From NCBI GenBank assembly GCA_937927625.1, contig CALBSD010000074.1, positions 1 through 43,658 on the forward strand: a DNA stretch of 43,658 bases. The letters are read 5' to 3'. Under the pieces are notes generated by a model that did no database searches, was not told the DNA's origin, and was given only the letters and a program-made list of their open reading frames with translations. Source of the DNA: an uncultured Actinomycetes bacterium (lineage in GTDB: Bacteria > Actinomycetota > Acidimicrobiia > Acidimicrobiales > Ilumatobacteraceae). Position numbers and translations under genes: made by a program. This document shows, one piece after another, positions 14,927 to 22,613 of the stretch. Each line of letters begins with the position of its first letter. The stretch's first letter is position 1.

Positions 14927-16031
14927 AAGCCTTGTTGCTCAAATGAAGTCAGGGCTTGATGCTCCGATTTGTCTCACATGGGAACTCACATACGCATGCA
15001 ACCTTGCGTGTGTTCACTGTCTTTCCAGTTCTGGTCAACGTGACGAGCGTGAGCTCAGCACCGAACAGGCCAAAGCAGTTCTTGATGAACTTCGTGATCT
15101 ACAGGTGTTCTACATCAACATCGGTGGCGGCGAACCAATGGTGCGTCGTGACTTCTTCGAAATTCTCGAACACTCCATCTCTAACGGCATCGGTGTGAAG
15201 TTCTCCACCAATGGTGCATTCATCGACAAGAAGAATGCAGAACGTCTTGCTGCGATGGATTACCTCGACATTCAGATCAGCCTCGACGGAACAAATGCCG
15301 AAGTCAACGATGCAGTGCGCGGCGAAGGCTCATACGACACGGCAATTCGTGCCATGGAAAATCTCCGCGATGCAGGTTTCGGCCAGTTCAAGATTTCTGT
15401 TGTTGTCACTCGGCACAACGTTGATCAACTTGATGAGTTCAAAGCACTCGCTGATTCCTTCGGTGCCCAGTTGCGCATCACTCGTCTTCGCCCTGCAGGT
15501 CGCGGTGCGGACACTTGGAACGAACTGCACCCGACGAATGCACAGCAACGTCAGATTTACGACTGGTTGTTAGCGCATGGTGAAAACGTTCTCACTGGCG
15601 ACTCGTTCTTCCATCTCAATGCATTTGGTGAATCACTTCCCGGCCTCAACATGTGCGGTGCGGGTCGCGTGGTATGTCTCATTGATCCGCTTGGCGATGT
15701 ATACGCATGCCCATTCGTGATTCACGAAGATTTCAAGGCAGGAAATGTTCTTGATGACGGTGGCTTCACCAAAGTGTGGCGCGCATCTGATTTGTTCACA
15801 GAACTTCGTGAACCACAAAGCCCGGGTGCTTGTGCTTCGTGCGGATCCTTTGATGCATGCCAAGGTGGATGTATGGCAGCCAAGTTCTTCACCGGTATTC
15901 CGCTCGACGGTCCTGACCCCGAGTGCGTTGGTGGCGATGGTGAAAAGTTGCTCGGTGCAGTTCCTGTGGCACTGCTTCCGCGTCCATCCATGGACCACTC
16001 CAAACCCGAACGAATCAAGGTCTCATCGTGA
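14916..16031 (+). CDS. mftC: Mycofactocin radical SAM maturase MftC
   Basis: This 371-residue radical SAM/SPASM enzyme oxidatively decarboxylates the C-terminal Tyr of MftA and then forms the Val-Tyr crosslink. The radical SAM cluster motif CxxxCxxC is Cys28, Cys32 and Cys35 (CNLACVHC). NIGGGEP is the SAM-binding GGE region. The C-terminal SPASM domain has the cysteine set CGAGRVVC, YACP, CASCGSFDACQGGC and a final PEC for two auxiliary [4Fe-4S] clusters. The start is GTG at 14916, overlapping mftB. The stop overlaps the plsY-like gene by 4 nt (GTGA). Confidence 0.95.
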   Translation: MSAESLVAQMKSGLDAPICLTWELTYACNLACVHCLSSSGQRDERELSTEQAKAVLDELRDLQVFYINIGGGEPMVRRDFFEILEHSISNGIGVKFSTNGAFIDKKNAERLAAMDYLDIQISLDGTNAEVNDAVRGEGSYDTAIRAMENLRDAGFGQFKISVVVTRHNVDQLDEFKALADSFGAQLRITRLRPAGRGADTWNELHPTNAQQRQIYDWLLAHGENVLTGDSFFHLNAFGESLPGLNMCGAGRVVCLIDPLGDVYACPFVIHEDFKAGNVLDDGGFTKVWRASDLFTELREPQSPGACASCGSFDACQGGCMAAKFFTGIPLDGPDPECVGGDGEKLLGAVPVALLPRPSMDHSKPERIKVSS

Positions 16032-16618
16032 GTCCCGTTGCAATTGCGATTTCTGCAGTTGCCGCTTATTTCGTTGGCACAATTCCTAGCGCCATCGTTG
16101 TTGCACGCGCCAAGGGCGTTGACATCACGTCGTTCGGCTCGGGCAACCCTGGCGCAAGCAACGTGGGGCGCGCCTTGGGCTTTAAGTACTTCGCAGTGGT
16201 CTTCATTATTGATGTTGCCAAAGGTGCAATCCCCACACTTCTTGTCTTAAGCGACCGACCAGCTGCATATATCTGTGGAGCTGCAGCTGTTCTCGGCCAT
16301 GTGTTCCCCGTTACCCGCAGGTTCAAAGGCGGCAAGGGCGTTGCAACTGGCGCTGGCGTTCTTCTTCCGCTATTCCCCATCATCATGTTGATCTGTATGG
16401 TCTCTTGGTTCTCCATCATGAAAATCTCAAAGAAGGCAGCGCTCGCATCAGTACTTGTCGTGCCACTTTCTCTTGTACTCATTGCCACCATCGGCAATCG
16501 CGAAACATGGGAAATCTTCGCTTTTGTTGGCATCACACTTCTCATCGAAATTCGACACATCTCAAACATCAAGCGCATGTTGTCGGGCAATGAGAACACC
16601 CTCGACGTCAAGAAGTAG
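16028..16618 (+). CDS. PlsY-like glycerol-3-phosphate acyltransferase inside the mycofactocin operon
   Basis: This 196-residue membrane protein has five or more hydrophobic segments. All three PlsY motifs are present: GTIPSA near the N-terminus, GSGNPGASNVGRALG, and GHVFPVTRRFKGGKGVAT. A C-terminal segment, EIRHISNIKRMLSG, also matches. PlsY moves an acyl group from acyl-phosphate to glycerol-3-phosphate. The GTG start at 16028 forms a GTGA overlap with the mftC stop. It occupies the position where mftD usually lies. It may be the cell's housekeeping PlsY or a paralogue recruited to the mycofactocin pathway; sequence alone cannot decide. Confidence 0.88.
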   Translation: MSPVAIAISAVAAYFVGTIPSAIVVARAKGVDITSFGSGNPGASNVGRALGFKYFAVVFIIDVAKGAIPTLLVLSDRPAAYICGAAAVLGHVFPVTRRFKGGKGVATGAGVLLPLFPIIMLICMVSWFSIMKISKKAALASVLVVPLSLVLIATIGNRETWEIFAFVGITLLIEIRHISNIKRMLSGNENTLDVKK

Positions 16619-16628
16619 CAACGTCGAC

Positions 16629-17312
16629 ATGTCCGCCGCGACGTCGCCAGAGATTTCAGGCCGCGCACCGCTTCTCATACTTCCTCTTGGAGCATGGGAA
16701 CAACATGGTCCTCACCTCCCGCTGGATACAGACACGGTGATCATCAATCGCGTTGTCAGCGAGGCACTACAAGACATTTCATTTGGTGTTGTTCTCGCTC
16801 CAACTTTGCCCATCACAGCAAGTGATGAACATCACGGATTCCCCGGAACGCTCAGCTCGGGAACGCAGGCGTTGAAGGAGACCGTTGTTGCGATTTGTCG
16901 TTCTGCATCATGGGCCTGCGGTGTGTGCATTGTGAATGGACATGGTGGCAATAGTGATGCGCTCGCTGCCATTAGTTCGGCACTTGATTATGAAAAAATT
17001 TCACACAGTGTGTGGTCATTGCCGTCATATGTCGGGAGCGACATGCATGCAGGCCATACCGAAACTTCAGTGATGATGCACATCGCACCCGACTCTGTGC
17101 GTTCGTCATTCATCGAGCCTGGCGCCACACAAGAAGTCGGCATCGTTGATGCAATGCGCGAGCATGGCGTGCAAGCGATTGCAACGAACGGAATTATCGG
17201 AGACGCGACCACAGCATCTGAAAGCCATGGTGTTGCAGTTCTTTCTCTCTATGTCACTTCACTGCGGAAACATCTCATGACAGTGCAACAACAATGGGCA
17301 GAGAATGCATGA
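16629..17312 (+). CDS. mftE: Mycofactocin peptidase MftE (creatininase family)
   Basis: This 227-residue metal-dependent amidohydrolase of the creatininase fold releases the modified C-terminal dipeptide (AHDP) from the MftA leader. Metal/active-site motifs are seen: LPLGAWEQHGPHLPLDTDT (Glu24, His26, Asp35), VNGHGGN, and HAGHTETS with a Glu ligand. I choose the ATG at 16629, 10 bp after the plsY stop, because upstream in-frame codons run through the plsY gene and do not match the family. The stop overlaps mftF as ATGA. Confidence 0.92.
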   Translation: MSAATSPEISGRAPLLILPLGAWEQHGPHLPLDTDTVIINRVVSEALQDISFGVVLAPTLPITASDEHHGFPGTLSSGTQALKETVVAICRSASWACGVCIVNGHGGNSDALAAISSALDYEKISHSVWSLPSYVGSDMHAGHTETSVMMHIAPDSVRSSFIEPGATQEVGIVDAMREHGVQAIATNGIIGDATTASESHGVAVLSLYVTSLRKHLMTVQQQWAENA

Positions 17313-18688
17313 GTCTCACCCATCTACTTCCCGATGATCAGTGGTTTCGTTCTAAAAATGGAAATAATCTTCTTGCCGGTTCTCCACTGACTTATTTCGC
17401 TGTGACAGAAGCAGGCTCTCGAATCCTTGATGCGATTGAGAATGGCGAGACACTCCCCACAAATCATCAGGCACTCACAGATCGATTGCTTGCCGTTGGT
17501 GCGGTGCATCCTCAACTCAACAGTCCAGGCTCCCCTGCTGAACTAACCGTTGTCATCCCTGCATTTCTGCGAGACGTAATGGCGCAAGAACGCCTACAAA
17601 CATTGGTTGATTCTCTTCAAGGACCCCGCATTATCGTCGTCGACGATTGCTCCCCCACGGAGTTCGCTATCAATGGTGCCGAGGTTCTTCGTCTGACCGA
17701 AAACGCCGGACCAGCAGCCGCACGTAATGCGGGCCTTGCAGTGACGACAACTCCTTACGTTGCATTCGTTGACGATGACGCAATCGTGACCGCGGATCAG
17801 CTCTGCAATCTTGCTGCACATTTCTTGGACGAACAAGTTGCTGCCGTTGCACCTCGTGTCGCGAGTGAAACCGGTAATTCAGCCGTCGCAGAATACGAAT
17901 CACTGCACTCACCTCTCGACCTAGGTTCACTACCGGCAGTGGTTCGACCGCTCTCTCGTGTCTCGTACGTTCCAGCAGCAATTTTTGTTGCACGAACATC
18001 AGTCATCAAAGAGATGCACTCCTTTGATACGTCGATGCGTCTCGGAGAAGATGTCGATTTGGTGTGGCGACTCGTTGAAGCGGGCATGACAGTTCGTTAC
18101 GACCCATCGGTGGTGTGCCATCACTATCCGCGGACCTCGATTGGTGCGCTTCTACGTCAACGGCGTGGATATGGACGAAGCGCAGCAACGCTTGACAAGA
18201 AGCACAAGTTCACTGCGTCACCATTACGCGCAAACATCGTGATGTTGATTCCCGCTCTCGCACTTCTGAGCGGTTACATCTTTCTTGCGGCAGCACTTGT
18301 TCCCATGATGGTCTCCTGGTTTGTCATCACTCTTCGACGTACGGGACTCTCCCCCACAACTCGATCTCGATTAGCAATAACAGGATGGTTTTCTACAGTG
18401 CGACTGCTTGCCTCTGCTGTCATACGAGCTTGGTGGCCCCCGGTGCTTCTTCTCGGTCAATTCTCGCTACGAGTGGGAGCAGTCTTCGCCTTCAGCGCAT
18501 TTGTGCCCGCCATGTATGGCTTAATGCGTAAGAAACCTGTCCATACGTTCGGGTATCTCACACTTCGCATCCTCGATCCCCTCGCATACGGTGCGGGGGT
18601 CTGGGCTGGGGTCTTAAGAGAGCGTTCCATCAGATGTTTGTTGCCTGTAGTCACACGTAGTTCATTCCGACTACGGTCAAAGGCGTGA
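17309..18688 (+). CDS. mftF: Mycofactocin glycosyltransferase MftF
   Basis: This 459-residue family 2 glycosyltransferase adds glucose units to premycofactocin. Residues about 20-70 look like a small winged-helix region (LLAGSPLTYFAVTEAGSRIL) as in MftF homologues. The GT2 domain follows: VVIPAF, IIVVDDCSP, NAGPAAARNAGL, the metal site FVDDDA (about 153-158) and the LGEDVDLVWRL acceptor motif. The C-terminal third has several hydrophobic segments, so the protein is probably membrane-associated. The start at 17309 forms an ATGA overlap with mftE. The end forms GTGA with the next gene. Confidence 0.92.
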   Translation: MSLTHLLPDDQWFRSKNGNNLLAGSPLTYFAVTEAGSRILDAIENGETLPTNHQALTDRLLAVGAVHPQLNSPGSPAELTVVIPAFLRDVMAQERLQTLVDSLQGPRIIVVDDCSPTEFAINGAEVLRLTENAGPAAARNAGLAVTTTPYVAFVDDDAIVTADQLCNLAAHFLDEQVAAVAPRVASETGNSAVAEYESLHSPLDLGSLPAVVRPLSRVSYVPAAIFVARTSVIKEMHSFDTSMRLGEDVDLVWRLVEAGMTVRYDPSVVCHHYPRTSIGALLRQRRGYGRSAATLDKKHKFTASPLRANIVMLIPALALLSGYIFLAAALVPMMVSWFVITLRRTGLSPTTRSRLAITGWFSTVRLLASAVIRAWWPPVLLLGQFSLRVGAVFAFSAFVPAMYGLMRKKPVHTFGYLTLRILDPLAYGAGVWAGVLRERSIRCLLPVVTRSSFRLRSKA

Positions 18689-19641
18689 CCATCCGACTTG
18701 CAGTGAATGAGCCCCGCTGGCTCGCACATGTCCAAGGTATTGCAAAGTCAACTCCAGGTCTGGTCCCCGTCGTCAAAGGCAATGGTTACGGATTCCGACG
18801 ATGGAATCTCATGCCACTGGCTGGACAACTCAGTAATGAAGTTGCCGTTGGCACAGTCTTTGAAGCTCGTGACATTCCTTCGAATGTGACACCAATTGTT
18901 CTCACTCCAACTTTGACTGCTCCGCCGAAGAATCTTCCGCTCAATACAGTGATGACAGTCGGGTCACCTCATCATGTTGTCGCCTTGAACACCGCGGGAT
19001 GGACAGGCGAGGTCATCGTCAAGCTTCAATCATCAACGATGCGTTACGGCGTCGAACGTGAGATGTTGCAGTCACTCATCTCAGACATAGATAATGCTCG
19101 TCTCACTGTGCGCGGATACGCAATTCATCCACCTCTTGATGGCGACTCTGCATCTCACCTCAAAGACGTCACGTCGTGGCTTGATGTTCTTGATACGCGG
19201 CTTCCGATATATGTCAGTCATCTAGATGCAGATGCATATGCACGATTGCGTTCCAATTATCCTGATTTTGACTTCCGCATTCGTCTTGGAACCTCATTGT
19301 GGCATGGCGATAAGTCAATGATGCAGCTCTCTGCGGACATTATTGACCATCATCCGATTGAGTCGGGTATGCGCGCTGGATACCGCCAAGTCAAGGTAGA
19401 TGGTCCCGGTGAAATCGTTTTAGTAGGTTGCGGAACCGCACATGGCGTCACGGTGTTACCTGACGGCCGCAGCCCATTCCACTATCAGCGCCAGCGTCTC
19501 AACTTGTTAGAACTCCCACACATGCACACATCAATGTTGTTTGTGTCGCGTGGTCGTCCGATTCCCAGCATCGGCGAATGGATTGATGTTCAACAACCTA
19601 TGACGCGAGTGCAAGTTGATCTCTTGCAGTGGATTCGGTAA
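18685..19641 (+). CDS. Alanine racemase-fold PLP protein at the end of the mycofactocin operon
   Basis: This 318-residue protein can be aligned by eye with bacterial alanine racemase. The PLP lysine lies in VPVVKGNGYGF (Lys31; usually AVVKANAYGHG). MRYGV stands for the phosphate/arginine region, RIRLGTSLWHG for the RPG-x-x-YG region, AGYRQ carries the likely catalytic Tyr233, and VGCGTAHGV replaces the usual GYADGY. It is about 50 residues shorter than usual and several motifs are altered. The GTG start at 18685 overlaps mftF as GTGA. It may be a genuine Alr or a PLP enzyme acting on the mycofactocin amine (inference). Confidence 0.75.
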   Translation: MTIRLAVNEPRWLAHVQGIAKSTPGLVPVVKGNGYGFRRWNLMPLAGQLSNEVAVGTVFEARDIPSNVTPIVLTPTLTAPPKNLPLNTVMTVGSPHHVVALNTAGWTGEVIVKLQSSTMRYGVEREMLQSLISDIDNARLTVRGYAIHPPLDGDSASHLKDVTSWLDVLDTRLPIYVSHLDADAYARLRSNYPDFDFRIRLGTSLWHGDKSMMQLSADIIDHHPIESGMRAGYRQVKVDGPGEIVLVGCGTAHGVTVLPDGRSPFHYQRQRLNLLELPHMHTSMLFVSRGRPIPSIGEWIDVQQPMTRVQVDLLQWIR

Positions 19642-19648
19642 TCAAAAA

Positions 19649-20542
19649 TTACACGTGAGCAGCAACAGCACGGTTAAGACCGCGCCAACCAACTGCTGAT
19701 GCACCGACAAGCGGGCCTTCATCTGCAAGTCGTGCTGGAACGATGCGAGCGTTCTTTGAGAACTCAAGACCGCACAATTCATCCAGCGTCTTTTGCGCAG
19801 AGTTAAAGAACGTTGCGCCGAAACCAAGTGCAACACTTCCTGCGACACACACAAGCTTGAGGTCAAGCAGGTTGCACACAGATGCAACACCGCGACCCAC
19901 CATGCGCCCCGTTCGCACCATCGTCTCGTAAGTGGGCTGAGACGGTGGACGACCCGTAATGGCCTCGATAGCGGGTCCAGACGCTTCTGCCTCAAGGCAT
20001 CCACGGCCCCCGCAGGTACAACGGCGGCCATTCGGTTCAACAATGACATGGCCAATATGGCCCGCATTGCCACTTTCGCCGTCCAGAAGCTGACCGTTCA
20101 AGACAATTCCGCCGCCAACGCCGGTGGAGACCACCATTGCCATGAAATTGTCGACACCCTTAGCTGCTCCGAGCCATCCTTCAGCGAGAGCCAGTGCCTT
20201 GGCATCGCCATCACCAAATACAGGAAGTCCGGTGCTGAAGGCCAGACGGTCGCGCAAGGGAAAATTTTTCCATTGCGGAATATTGAGTGGAGAGACTGTC
20301 TCAATATTTCGCGTGATAGGGCCGGCTGAACCAACACCAATTACTAACGGAATGGATTCATGATGATCGCGCGCACGAATCAGTTGAGACCGCACTGCTT
20401 GATCGAGGTCGTCAAAAAGTTCATCTGCTGTCGCGGAATGATGGACCGGCACATTGATACGGTCGACAAGTTCACCCGCTCGGGTGACGAGGCCGACAGA
20501 AAACTTCGTTCCGCCAATATCGATCGCAAGTGCTAAATCCAT
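19649..20542 (-). CDS. ROK-family sugar kinase (glucokinase-like)
   Basis: This 297-residue kinase has the N-terminal phosphate loop AIDIGGTKFSVG. The ROK signature follows: STGVGGGIVLNGQL, GHIGHV and the zinc site with His and CTCGGRGCLEAEASG. SPLNIPQW and FGDGDAKALALAE are sugar- and catalysis-associated segments (Asp in GDGDA). The family phosphorylates glucose or N-acetylated hexosamines with ATP; the substrate is not certain here. I start at the ATG at 20542 because the longer frame adds 54 low-quality residues before the DIGGT region. It is convergent with the racemase-like gene (7 bp apart) and divergent from ung. Confidence 0.85.
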   Translation of the reverse strand: MDLALAIDIGGTKFSVGLVTRAGELVDRINVPVHHSATADELFDDLDQAVRSQLIRARDHHESIPLVIGVGSAGPITRNIETVSPLNIPQWKNFPLRDRLAFSTGLPVFGDGDAKALALAEGWLGAAKGVDNFMAMVVSTGVGGGIVLNGQLLDGESGNAGHIGHVIVEPNGRRCTCGGRGCLEAEASGPAIEAITGRPPSQPTYETMVRTGRMVGRGVASVCNLLDLKLVCVAGSVALGFGATFFNSAQKTLDELCGLEFSKNARIVPARLADEGPLVGASAVGWRGLNRAVAAHV

Positions 20543-20631
20543 GAAGAGACCATTCTCGCAAATAGAGCGATTGTCTCCACATAAATAGTCCAAACATTTT
20601 TGTCCTTGAAGGAAATTCAGTTCATTTTTTC

Positions 20632-20637
20632 TACGAT
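20632..20637 (+). promoter_or_regulatory. -10 box of ung
   Basis: TACGAT, 6 nt before the ATG at 20644, in a markedly AT-rich 101-bp divergent region (20543-20643). It predicts a leaderless mRNA and decides the start in favour of ATG 20644 over the TTG at 20638. Confidence 0.55.
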
Positions 20638-20643
20638 TTGTAT

Positions 20644-21336
20644 ATGAAAAGTGATTGGGATGACCTTCTGAAAAAAGAATTAGTTTCTCCCTATTTTTTA
20701 TCACTCAAGAAATTTCTTGAAATAGAGCGTCAATCATTCACTGTTTTCCCACCGGCCGAAGATGTCTTTCACGCGTTAGACATCACATCGCTTCATGAAA
20801 CAACGGTCGTGATTCTTGGACAAGATCCGTATCACGGTTCTGGTCACGCACATGGACTTGCGTTCTCCACTCTGCATCGAAGTGAGATTCCGCCATCACT
20901 GCGCAACATCTTGAAGGAACTGCACAATGATGTTGGCGCACAAATCCCTCTTCATGGCGATCTCACATCGTGGGCGAAACAAGGTGTGCTACTTCTCAAC
21001 ACCACGCTGACAGTGCGAGAAGGTGAGGCCGGTTCTCATCAAGGTCATGGCTGGGAAACCTTCACCGATGCTCTCATCAGCGCAGTGAATGCAAAACAAC
21101 GACATGTGGTTTTTCTCTTGTGGGGCACACATGCTCGAAAGAAGAAACAACTGATCACAAACTCCTTCCATACGGTGATCGAAGGTGTGCACCCATCGCC
21201 ATTGTCGGCTTATCGCGGCTTCTTTGGCAGTCAGCCGTTCTCAAAAGTAAACGATGCCCTCATCGCAAATGGCCAGAGTCCCATCGATTGGAACATCCCG
21301 TCAGAACGGCCTTTGAAAGTCCGGCCTAACGAATAG
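20644..21336 (+). CDS. ung: Uracil-DNA glycosylase (family 1)
   Basis: This 230-residue base-excision repair enzyme removes uracil from DNA. The catalytic water-activating loop is GQDPYHG (Asp61), LLLNTTLTVREG is the uracil-binding region, and HPSPLSAYRGFFGS is the leucine/minor-groove loop with the catalytic His. The length is normal for the family. The ATG at 20644 is preferred because of the -10 box. The first 40 codons are rich in Lys and AT compared with neighbours. Confidence 0.94.
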   Translation: MKSDWDDLLKKELVSPYFLSLKKFLEIERQSFTVFPPAEDVFHALDITSLHETTVVILGQDPYHGSGHAHGLAFSTLHRSEIPPSLRNILKELHNDVGAQIPLHGDLTSWAKQGVLLLNTTLTVREGEAGSHQGHGWETFTDALISAVNAKQRHVVFLLWGTHARKKKQLITNSFHTVIEGVHPSPLSAYRGFFGSQPFSKVNDALIANGQSPIDWNIPSERPLKVRPNE

Positions 21337-21389
21337 AACGCACTCACGCTGCATGGGACAGTTGCCGACTGCTGTGGAACAATCAGGGC

Positions 21390-22580
21390 ATGGCACTTGC
21401 AAGTCGGCAATCTGAGAAGTCTCGTCAGACAGATCTGAAGGTTGCTCAGAGTGCAGCCAAGGCAGTGCGCACAGTGGGCGTCGATCAGATGGCACTCACT
21501 CGCGTCGCGGCAGATGCCGGGTTCTCGAGTGGAGCAATTTACGCGCGTTGCGATGATCGATCAGAACTGATTGTTCTTGCATGGGAGAAAAGTTTCTGGC
21601 CAATGCTCTCGGAGATTCTTACTCTGATCATTCAGTCAGTGATCTCCAAGAGCAATGCAAAAGTTCCGCGCATTAAAGAACTGTTTGACGCTGCGAGTTC
21701 AGCAGATGCAGTTCCAGATCTTGGAAGTGCGATGGAAGTCGTAGTCGCTTCACGTCGTGATGAGGTCATTGCAGAGGTTGTTCAAAGAGACATCAATGGA
21801 TTGATGGAAGACCACGGAGTGGGACCTTCCACTGATGGTGCGGATCGCCAAGCCGTCATCGGTGCAATCTCCACGGTGTTTGGTGCAGCGCTCTTGAATT
21901 CCACATACAACGAACTCATTGCCGACATCGATCCGTTCCCATACCTTGAAATGTTTATGGTCACGGTGTTAAGCGCAACGAAACCAGCAAAACCCACTGG
22001 TCCGATTCGCGATGCTGCTCCATACGTCTTCCCCACCACGTACGACGAAGTACGTGATGCATTGATTTCTGCAAGCGAATATGTCATTGCGCGTTCGGGC
22101 GTCCATCGCGCCACTGTGTCGCGCATCGCTCGACGTGCCGGTGTCAGTGTCGGTGCTATTTATGGTCTCTACGAGAACAAAGATTCATTGGTTTCCGACT
22201 GTCTTGAAGTTCTCTTTCCACCGCAGACAGCTCATGATGCGCGCACCTGGGCTGGCGTCTTTACAGCCCCGGATCAGCGCGCAAAGGTGACGCAAATTCT
22301 TGCTAATTACATGTCTCCGTCATATACCCAGTGGCGTCGATTCCGACTCGAGAGTTTTATTGCGGCACGACATTCAGAAGCCATTTCCCACCAAATTGCT
22401 GGCTACGCCGCACAAGCCAGACACACCATCCTTCAGGCTGCACAACGAGCACCACTCACCGCCGACATTCGGCCAGATACGGGAATGTCTTCACGATCAA
22501 CAGTTCTTGGATTATCTATCTTTGAAATCGTCGACCCAACGATTACCACCCTTGATTGGCGTTGGGTGCCTGTTCGGTAA
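21390..22580 (+). CDS. Tandem double TetR-family regulator
   Basis: This 396-residue protein contains two complete TetR-like units. The first helix-turn-helix covers about residues 18-65 (VAADAGFSSGAIYARCDDRSEL). The second covers about 225-270 (IARRAGVSVGAIYGLYENKDSL). Each is followed by about 130 residues of helical effector domain. Normal TetR proteins are about 200 residues and dimerise, so this looks like a fused dimer. It is 34 bp upstream of the amidase gene on the same strand. Its ligand and DNA site are unknown, and no obvious palindrome was found in the short flanking gaps. Confidence 0.82.
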   Translation: MALASRQSEKSRQTDLKVAQSAAKAVRTVGVDQMALTRVAADAGFSSGAIYARCDDRSELIVLAWEKSFWPMLSEILTLIIQSVISKSNAKVPRIKELFDAASSADAVPDLGSAMEVVVASRRDEVIAEVVQRDINGLMEDHGVGPSTDGADRQAVIGAISTVFGAALLNSTYNELIADIDPFPYLEMFMVTVLSATKPAKPTGPIRDAAPYVFPTTYDEVRDALISASEYVIARSGVHRATVSRIARRAGVSVGAIYGLYENKDSLVSDCLEVLFPPQTAHDARTWAGVFTAPDQRAKVTQILANYMSPSYTQWRRFRLESFIAARHSEAISHQIAGYAAQARHTILQAAQRAPLTADIRPDTGMSSRSTVLGLSIFEIVDPTITTLDWRWVPVR

Positions 22581-22601
22581 CTCTCACCCAAGAGACGTCA
22601 C

Positions 22602-22607
22602 TAGTCT
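22602..22607 (+). promoter_or_regulatory. -10 box of the amidase gene
   Basis: TAGTCT, 6 nt before the ATG at 22614, predicting a leaderless transcript separate from the double TetR gene. Confidence 0.5.
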
Positions 22608-22613
22608 CACTTC

